NCBI GenBank assembly: GCA_003577365.1
Contig: QEUY01000211.1
Location: 1 to 11,876, forward strand
Origin: Chloroflexota bacterium
GTDB lineage: Bacteria > Chloroflexota > Anaerolineae > Caldilineales > Caldilineaceae
Length of the DNA stretch: 11,876 nt
Direction of reading: 5' to 3'
A program made the translations under genes and the position numbers. Of the stretch, positions 7,282 through 11,876 are shown piece by piece; position 1 is the stretch's first letter, and each line of letters starts with the position of its first letter. The notes beneath the pieces are model-generated. The model had not been told where the DNA came from and ran no database searches. It was given only the letters and a program-made list of their open reading frames with translations.

Positions 7282-8346
7282 GGTCACGCCTGCCAAGTCC
7301 AACTCCCCTGCATAGTGGCAGCGGGCAAAATGGCCGGGGCGGATCTCGCGCAGTTCGGGCGTCTCCTGGCGGCAGCGCGTGCCGTCTTCATAGCGACAGC
7401 GCGGGTGGAAATAGCAGCCGGAGGGCGGGTTGGCCGGGTCGGCCACATCGCCGGGCAGCACAATCGGCGCTTGGCGCTGGCGCGGGTCTGGTTTGGGCAC
7501 GGCGGAGAGCAGCGCCTCGGTATAGGGGTGCAGCGGCTTGGTATACAGTTCACGCGTGCGCGCGCTTTCGACCAACTGCCCCACATACATCACGGCCACG
7601 CGGTCGCTGATATGCTCGACCACGCTCAGATCATGGGCGATGAACAGATAGGTCAGCCCGAATTTGCCCTGTAAATCTTGCAGCAGGTTCAGAATCTGCG
7701 CCTGCACCGAAACATCCAGCGCCGACACCGGCTCGTCCAGCACAATCAACTGCGGGTTGAGCGCCAGGGCGCGGGCGATGCCGATGCGCTGGCGCTGGCC
7801 GCCGCTAAAGGCATGGGGATAGCGGTTCATGTATTCCGGTCGCAGCCCCACCACGCGCAGCAGGTCGGCCACGCGGCTTTCCAGTTCCTTGCCCTTGGCG
7901 ACATTGTTCACCAGCAGCGGCTCGCCCACATTCTGCAGCAGATTCATGCGCGGGTTGAGCGAGGAATAGGGGTCTTGAAAGACCATCTGCATGTTGCGCC
8001 GCAGCCGCTTCAACTGGGCATTGTCCAGTTCGGCCACGTTGACCCGACCCATCTCCTGGTCGCTGAACCAGACCTCGCCGTCGGTCGGGTCCATGGCGCG
8101 CATCAAGACGCGGCCGGTGGTGGTCTTGCCGCAGCCGCTCTCACCCACCAGCCCCAGCGTCTCGCCCTGGCGCACATAGAAGGTCACGCCGTCCACGGCC
8201 TTGACATGGCCGACTGTGCGTTGGATGAACCCACGCTTGATCGGGAAGTATTTGCGCAGACCGTTGACTTCAAGCAGCTTGGGCGTAAGCGCAGGAGAGG
8301 CCTCCAGGGTCGCCTCAGCCGCAAAACGTTTTTGATCATCGGTCAT
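7273..8346 (-). CDS. dppF: ABC transporter ATP-binding protein, OppF/DppF family
   Basis: Second ATPase subunit of the importer, 357 residues, intact. Seen: Walker A GESGCGKT at 68-75, Q-loop VFQDP at 122-126, SSLNPR at 128-133 (typical of the OppF/DppF branch), signature FSGGQ at 180-184, Walker B LIVLDEP at 200-206 and switch His 238. The C-terminal oligopeptide-ABC domain has HPYTEALL (273-280) and four cysteines (C311, C317, C325, C343) in the same CX5CX7C...C arrangement as the partner ATPase, suggesting an Fe-S cluster. The ATG at 8346 follows GAGGAG about 9 nt upstream. It is transcribed before the permeases and separated from them by the radical SAM and binding-protein genes; in many dpp operons both ATPase genes lie together at the end. 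With DppD it would form the heterodimeric motor. Assignment to this transporter rests on proximity and on DppD being the only other ATPase here. Confidence 0.93.
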   Translation of the reverse strand: MTDDQKRFAAEATLEASPALTPKLLEVNGLRKYFPIKRGFIQRTVGHVKAVDGVTFYVRQGETLGLVGESGCGKTTTGRVLMRAMDPTDGEVWFSDQEMGRVNVAELDNAQLKRLRRNMQMVFQDPYSSLNPRMNLLQNVGEPLLVNNVAKGKELESRVADLLRVVGLRPEYMNRYPHAFSGGQRQRIGIARALALNPQLIVLDEPVSALDVSVQAQILNLLQDLQGKFGLTYLFIAHDLSVVEHISDRVAVMYVGQLVESARTRELYTKPLHPYTEALLSAVPKPDPRQRQAPIVLPGDVADPANPPSGCYFHPRCRYEDGTRCRQETPELREIRPGHFARCHYAGELDLAGVTKL

Positions 8347-8489
8347 CGCGTACTCTCCTCATCCGAAGTGCTGCAATCGAGCCACCGTTCGAGGCCTCTG
8401 TCCAAATATCCACCTCTGTCAAAACGTCTATCACAGCTATCACAGCATCGTCTGCCGCTATCATCTACTGCGATCTTCGACCGGGCGCA
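8347..8489 (-). promoter_or_regulatory. 143-bp gap with two pairs of direct repeats and a TTGACA hexamer
   Basis: On the minus strand, reading toward dppF: a perfect tandem 9-mer CTGTGATAG at 8445-8437 and 8436-8428, then two 12-mers differing at one base, TTTTGACAGAGG (8424-8413) and TTTGGACAGAGG (8406-8395), 18 bp apart start to start. TTGACA (8422-8417) matches a -35 consensus, but there is no good -10 at 16-18 bp (CAGAGG or AGAGGC there), so I do not claim a sigma-70 promoter. A 42-codon open frame from ATG 8464 runs into dppF but lacks a ribosome binding site. This is the longest gap in the cluster and a sensible place for separate control of the transport half. Confidence 0.4.
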
Positions 8490-9923
8490 CTAGGCCAACG
8501 TCTTTTTGATCTCGGCCAACCGCTCCGCTTCGGGCCGCGCCTTATAAAACGGGTCTAGCGGATAACAGCCGGAGACCAGCCCGTTACGCGGCCCGGTCGT
8601 GCAGTCGCTAAAGGTGCGGCAGATGCGCTTGCGGTCAGCCTGGCGACCGGCCAGCACATCCGCTGGAAATTCGGGATAGGCGAGCATCATGCGCCCCAGC
8701 CCGACAAAGTCCGTCCAGCCCTCGCGCACCGCGGCCTGCGCCACGTGCGGCAGCCAGTCCTGCAGGTAGGAATAGCCGCTGCCTACCACCACCATCTCCG
8801 GCCGCGCCCGCTTCAGCGCCGCCGTGGCCCCCATCTGCCGCGCCACCCCCACCAGCGGGTCTTCCGGCGGCTGATAGCCGTCGGAAGGCGGAAAAAGCGC
8901 CGGGCGCTGCACATGCGGGCAGTAATAGGGGCTGCCCGCCGTAATGCACACCAGCCGGATATCCAACGCCGCCAATGCATCCAAAAAGGCCAGCGGCTCG
9001 CTCAGGTCGATCCCTAAGCCTGTGCCGTCGCCGCCAAAGGCATAGCCATATGCGCCGTCGCGCCATGCCGGCCTGCCGGTGCGCTCCTCGCCGTCGGGCT
9101 GAAAGGGCACAAAGTCAAACGCGCTCAGCCGCACGCCGATATCCAGCCCCGGCGCAGCGCGGCGGATGGCGGCCACGACCTCGCGCAAAAAGCGCGTGCG
9201 GTTCTCAAAGCTGCCCCCATAGCGCCCCGCGCGGTCGACGGCGCTGAGAAACTCATGCCCCAGATAGCCGTGGCAGTGCTTCACATCCACAAAGTCAAAC
9301 CCCGCCCGCTGCGCCACCGCCGCGGCCGCGGCAAAGTCCTCGATCAGCCGGTCGATCTCCTCGTCTTGCAGCAAAGGATGCTGCGCGTCGAGACCGAACT
9401 TCGCATCGAGCAGGGGATGGTGATAGAGGATCTGAGGGTCGAGCCGCTTCTTATCCCGCGGGCGGGCAAAACGCCCCGAATGGGTCAGTTGCAGCCCAAT
9501 CAGCAGGTCGTCGGTGCGGCCCATCTGCTCGCTGTGGGCCTGCACGACCAGCCCGCGCAGTTCGGCCAGGTCGCCTTCGGATTCCGGCCCCAGGGCGAGT
9601 TGGTTGGGGTTCGCCCGCCCGTCGGGCCGCACCGCAAAGGCCTCGCCGCCCCAAACAAGCTTTGCCCCGCTGCGCCCGAAGTGGGTCCAGCGCCGCCGCA
9701 CCAGGTCAGTTGGTCTGCCGTCTGTTGTCCCGTCCCAGCCCTCCATGGGCAGCACCGCAAAACGGTTGCCGATCGTCCGCTCCCGATAGCGCAAGGGCTG
9801 CGCCAGCGGCGCGCCCGCCCCATGGATCATCTGTTCATCGAGTGGAAAGCGAATCCCCAGCGCCTCCGCATGCGCCCGCAGATCGCCGGGGGTGCGCAGT
9901 GTTGCCACGCGCCGAATCTTCAT
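8490..9923 (-). CDS. NADH:flavin oxidoreductase, Old Yellow Enzyme family
   Basis: FMN enzyme that would reduce an activated C=C bond with NAD(P)H; 477 residues, one TIM-barrel, cytoplasmic, with no C-terminal FAD/NAD domain. Seen: NRFAVLPMEGWDG (53-65, start of the FMN site), LQLTHSGRFARP (144-155), VKHCHGYLGHEFLS (214-227, usual position of the paired catalytic His/Asn residues), RYGGSFENRTRFL (234-246), VGSGYS (380-385) and VGLGRMMLAYPEFP (407-420, phosphate-binding region). The tail has C435, C441 and C453: the last two keep the CX11C spacing of Fe-S members of the family, but the two N-terminal ligands are not in place. The ATG at 9923 has a weak AAGGA about 10 nt upstream. It lies 60 bp after the SDR gene. 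By position it may act on an unsaturated or keto-sugar product of GH88, but OYE-family specificity cannot be read from sequence and no such activity is established here. Confidence 0.9.
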   Translation of the reverse strand: MKIRRVATLRTPGDLRAHAEALGIRFPLDEQMIHGAGAPLAQPLRYRERTIGNRFAVLPMEGWDGTTDGRPTDLVRRRWTHFGRSGAKLVWGGEAFAVRPDGRANPNQLALGPESEGDLAELRGLVVQAHSEQMGRTDDLLIGLQLTHSGRFARPRDKKRLDPQILYHHPLLDAKFGLDAQHPLLQDEEIDRLIEDFAAAAAVAQRAGFDFVDVKHCHGYLGHEFLSAVDRAGRYGGSFENRTRFLREVVAAIRRAAPGLDIGVRLSAFDFVPFQPDGEERTGRPAWRDGAYGYAFGGDGTGLGIDLSEPLAFLDALAALDIRLVCITAGSPYYCPHVQRPALFPPSDGYQPPEDPLVGVARQMGATAALKRARPEMVVVGSGYSYLQDWLPHVAQAAVREGWTDFVGLGRMMLAYPEFPADVLAGRQADRKRICRTFSDCTTGPRNGLVSGCYPLDPFYKARPEAERLAEIKKTLA

Positions 9924-9983
9924 AACATCCGGTCCTTCGCTCTGGCGTCCTTCATGCTGAAATGGAGAGACCGGGCGGCGCGC

Positions 9984-10757
9984 CTAGAGACGGCGCAGGT
10001 GAAACCCACCATCCACATTGATCACCTCGCCGGTCGAAAAAGGGAAATAGCCCTCGGCCAACGCCACCACGGCCCGGCCCACGTCGTCGGCCTCGCCCCA
10101 GCGGCGGATGGGCGTCAGCCCCTCGCCGATGAGCCGGTCATAGCGTTCCTTGACGGCGCTGGTCATGTCGGTGGCAATGATGCCGGGGCGCACCTCATAG
10201 ACGTTGATGCCGAACTCGGCCAGCCGATCCGCAAAGAGCGCGGTCATCATGCCGACGCCGGCTTTGCTCAGACAATATTCGCCGCGATTGGTGCTGCTGG
10301 TATAGGCGCTCATCGAGCCGATATTGACGATCGACGGGCGCGCCACCTTGCCCGCCTCGATCAACTCGATCAGGGTCTTGGCGACCTGCTGCGTCAGAAA
10401 AAACGGCCCCTTCAGGTTGACCGCCATCACCTCATCATAGCTGGCCTCGGTCGTCTCCAGCAGGTCCATGCGCCGGCGCGGGGCCATCCCCGCGTTGTTC
10501 ACCAACAGGTCGAGCCGGCCAAACTCCGCCAGCGGCGCAGCGGCCAGCCGGGCGCGATCCGCGGCCTGGCCGATATCCGCCTGCACCACCAGGGCGCGCC
10601 CGCCCGCCGCGGTCACCGCCTGCGCCGTCGCCTGGGCCGCATCGGCCTGGCCGCGATAGTTGATCACCACGGCCCAGCCTTGCGCCGCCAGCGCCAGCGC
10701 GATGCCACGGCCAATCCCGCGGCTGGCGCCGGTGACCAGCGCCACACGCTCACGCAT
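9984..10757 (-). CDS. SDR-family NAD(P)-dependent oxidoreductase (3-ketoacyl-ACP reductase-like)
   Basis: Classical short-chain dehydrogenase/reductase, 257 residues, cytoplasmic. Seen: cofactor loop TGASRGIG at 9-16, D61 in the VQADI strand, NNAG at 87-90, N114 of the tetrad, catalytic S148, Y161 and K165 (in YCLSK), PGIIATDM at 191-198 and a C-terminal VDGGF. No acidic residue follows the second strand (VINYRG, with R35), which hints at NADPH. The sequence resembles the group often named 3-ketoacyl-ACP reductase (NRGEYCLSKAG, YEVRPGIIATDM, RWGE), but many members occur in sugar operons, and here fatty-acid synthesis is unlikely. A keto-uronate or deoxy-ketonate reductase analogous to KduD is a reasonable inference. 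Its ATG overlaps the GH88 stop region by 8 bp (ATGCGTGA), so the two are probably translationally coupled and act in one pathway. Confidence 0.92.
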   Translation of the reverse strand: MRERVALVTGASRGIGRGIALALAAQGWAVVINYRGQADAAQATAQAVTAAGGRALVVQADIGQAADRARLAAAPLAEFGRLDLLVNNAGMAPRRRMDLLETTEASYDEVMAVNLKGPFFLTQQVAKTLIELIEAGKVARPSIVNIGSMSAYTSSTNRGEYCLSKAGVGMMTALFADRLAEFGINVYEVRPGIIATDMTSAVKERYDRLIGEGLTPIRRWGEADDVGRAVVALAEGYFPFSTGEVINVDGGFHLRRL

Positions 10758-11856
10758 AGCCCAACACCTTGCACAGCGCCTCCATGAAGAAGTGCTCGCC
10801 CCACATCACGCTTTCGTCGACCCCCAGACTCTTGCGCTCGTGATACATCCCGTGCTTGAGGATACCCTCCCAGCCGGGCGTCTCGACGGCGAGAAATTCC
10901 GGTTCCGTCAGCGTGTCCACAATGCGCAGCGCATATCCTTCGTAGAGCCGCGCCCGCGCCGGGTCGCCGGTGAGCTTAGCCAAGTTGAGCAGCCCGCTGG
11001 CCGCAATCGCCGCCGCCGAGCTTTCATAGGGGTAGGCCGGGTTCGGCTCATCCCAGTCATTGGGCGGCACGCCGTGATCCGGTGTGCGCTCCATATAGAA
11101 GTTGGCGCACGCCTCCGCCGTCTGCAAAAAGCGCACATCGCCGCTAAAGGAGTAGGCCGTCCCAAACCCGTAGAGCGCCCAGGTCAGCCCGCGCGCCCAA
11201 GAGGAATCGCCGCGCCAGCCCTGATGCGTGCTCTGGCGCAAAAACTCGCCCGTCTCCAGGTCGAAGATGCCCTCATGCGCCGTGCTGCCGTCGCCGCGCA
11301 CCAGCGTCTTGCGCGTGGTCAAACAGTGCTGGTTGGCGATCCGCAGCAGATCGGCGTCCTGCGTCTGCAGCGCCGCATAGTAGATGATGCCCACGTTCAT
11401 CATGATGTCGATGAACAGGCTCTCATCCGCCACAAACGAGCGCAGATACTGCCCCTTCTCCTTGAAGCGCAGCCCCATCGTCTGCCCCGCCTCGACGATC
11501 ACCGCCTTCAGCCGGTCATCGCCGGTCAGGTCATACCAGCGCTTCCACGACGACCAAAAGACAAAACCGAGGTCATGCACGTTGCGGTCGGTCTTGCGAT
11601 GCTCGACCAGCCGCGAATAGTGTTCGGCCTTTGCCCGCCAATACGCATCCCCCGTATGCTTGTACATCATCCAAAGCTGGCCGCCCAGAAACCCCTCACA
11701 CCAGTTGGTCCAGGCCTCGCCGCTATGCTTCCATTTGCCCTGCACGGTGTACATCGGGAAAAAGTCGGGATAGATCTCCACCAGATGCCGGAGTTGGGTT
11801 CCGGCAAAGTCCAACGCTGTCCGGCACTTGGCGCGGAGCAGAGAGCGATCGGTCAT
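10750..11856 (-). CDS. ugl: Glycoside hydrolase family 88, unsaturated glucuronyl hydrolase
   Basis: Removes the terminal 4,5-unsaturated uronic acid from oligosaccharides produced by polysaccharide lyases, by hydration of the enol-ether double bond; the product then opens to a 4-deoxy-5-keto uronate. Length 368 residues matches the family. Seen, from the ATG: VHDLGF with D95 and SLFIDIMMN with D150, matching the two essential aspartates of Bacillus UGL (D88 and D149), then STHQGWRGDSSWARG (209-223), the aromatic-rich (alpha/alpha)6-barrel helices, and KHGMYH...GVDESVMWGEHFF near the end. There is no signal peptide, so it works in the cytoplasm on imported substrate. A GTG at 11868 is in frame, but it overlaps the GGAGA ribosome binding site (11866-11862); ATG 11856 lies 5 nt after that site. 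First gene of the visible cluster; its promoter is outside the window. Specificity (pectin, glycosaminoglycan, ulvan, xanthan type) cannot be decided here. Confidence 0.94.
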   Translation of the reverse strand: MTDRSLLRAKCRTALDFAGTQLRHLVEIYPDFFPMYTVQGKWKHSGEAWTNWCEGFLGGQLWMMYKHTGDAYWRAKAEHYSRLVEHRKTDRNVHDLGFVFWSSWKRWYDLTGDDRLKAVIVEAGQTMGLRFKEKGQYLRSFVADESLFIDIMMNVGIIYYAALQTQDADLLRIANQHCLTTRKTLVRGDGSTAHEGIFDLETGEFLRQSTHQGWRGDSSWARGLTWALYGFGTAYSFSGDVRFLQTAEACANFYMERTPDHGVPPNDWDEPNPAYPYESSAAAIAASGLLNLAKLTGDPARARLYEGYALRIVDTLTEPEFLAVETPGWEGILKHGMYHERKSLGVDESVMWGEHFFMEALCKVLGYA

Positions 11857-11861
11857 GCAAA

Positions 11862-11866
11862 TCTCC
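11862..11866 (-). promoter_or_regulatory. Ribosome binding site of the GH88 gene, deciding the ATG start
   Basis: GGAGA on the minus strand precedes ATG 11856 by 5 nt and overlaps the alternative GTG at 11868-11866, which has too little upstream sequence in the window to show a site of its own. Confidence 0.5.
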
Positions 11867-11876
11867 ACGGAAGTAG

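Noticed and set aside
8417..8422. Sigma-70 promoter from TTGACA before dppF
   Set aside because: No acceptable -10 hexamer occurs 15-19 bp downstream, so it is listed only as a repeat element.
8336..8464. A 42-codon open frame (ATG 8464, minus strand) crossing the gap into the dppF start
   Set aside because: It has no ribosome binding site, its composition follows the direct repeats (AVIAVI), and an open run this long is expected by chance in GC-rich DNA.
9920..9955. An 11-codon frame (MKDARAKDRML) whose stop overlaps the ATG of the flavoenzyme gene, like a leader peptide
   Set aside because: No Shine-Dalgarno precedes its ATG, and no attenuator-like hairpins or codon runs are seen.
9255..10787. 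Plus-strand open frame of 510 codons opposite the SDR and flavoenzyme genes
   Set aside because: It crosses two well-supported minus-strand genes and their gap, and no known domain is visible.
1..11876. CRISPR arrays, tRNA or rRNA genes, insertion sequences, prophage or toxin-antitoxin genes
   Set aside because: I saw no spacer-repeat array, structured RNA gene, transposase or terminal inverted repeats. The repeats found are short and local.

Overview
The window is GC-rich, and every gene I can support lies on the minus strand, so transcription runs from right to left. I read it as one cluster, probably a single operon with internal regulatory points. It pairs carbohydrate (uronate) enzymes with a peptide/nickel-type (Opp/Dpp family) ABC importer. 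The binding protein begins with a twin-arginine lipoprotein signal followed by a Pro/Ala-rich linker, and the importer proteins are of a type I associate with Chloroflexota (Anaerolineae/Caldilineae-like bacteria). That assignment is an inference from protein style, not a database result.

Layout in transcription order. (1) 11856-10750: cytoplasmic GH88 unsaturated glucuronyl hydrolase. (2) 10757-9984: SDR oxidoreductase, overlapping the GH88 gene by 8 bp. (3) 9923-8490: Old Yellow Enzyme-type flavin oxidoreductase. (4) A 143-bp gap with two pairs of direct repeats. (5) 8346-7273: ABC ATPase of the OppF/DppF type. (6) A 15-bp tandem repeat that re-copies the end of that gene, stop codon included. 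(7) 7222-5465: B12-binding radical SAM protein, starting at TTG. (8) A 116-bp gap with helically spaced RGATCY palindromes. (9) 5348-3367: solute-binding lipoprotein with a one-base frameshift. (10) 3279-2293: permease DppB, whose ribosome binding site sits in a perfect hairpin. (11) 2260-1126: permease DppC, broken by a frameshift plus loss of roughly 16-18 codons at its ATPase-coupling loop. (12) 1116-19: second ABC ATPase (DppD type).

How they may work together. Opp/Dpp-family importers can carry oligosaccharides as well as peptides. GH88 acts on unsaturated uronyl oligosaccharides made by polysaccharide lyases; this GH88 has no signal peptide, so its substrate must be imported. The simplest reading is that the importer brings in lyase-generated unsaturated oligosaccharides, GH88 releases the terminal unsaturated uronate, and the SDR and flavoenzyme process the keto/unsaturated product. 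The role of the radical SAM protein is unknown and is the least expected member. No lyase, KduI, KdgK or KdgA homologue is visible in the window.

Main anomalies. The importer carries two lesions (dppA linker frameshift, dppC coupling-loop deletion) while the other seven genes read cleanly. The dppB translation start is sequestered in an mRNA hairpin. The radical SAM protein has CX4CX2C spacing and no DxHxxG motif. The flavoenzyme retains only half of an Fe-S motif. Several short direct repeats lie exactly at gene boundaries.
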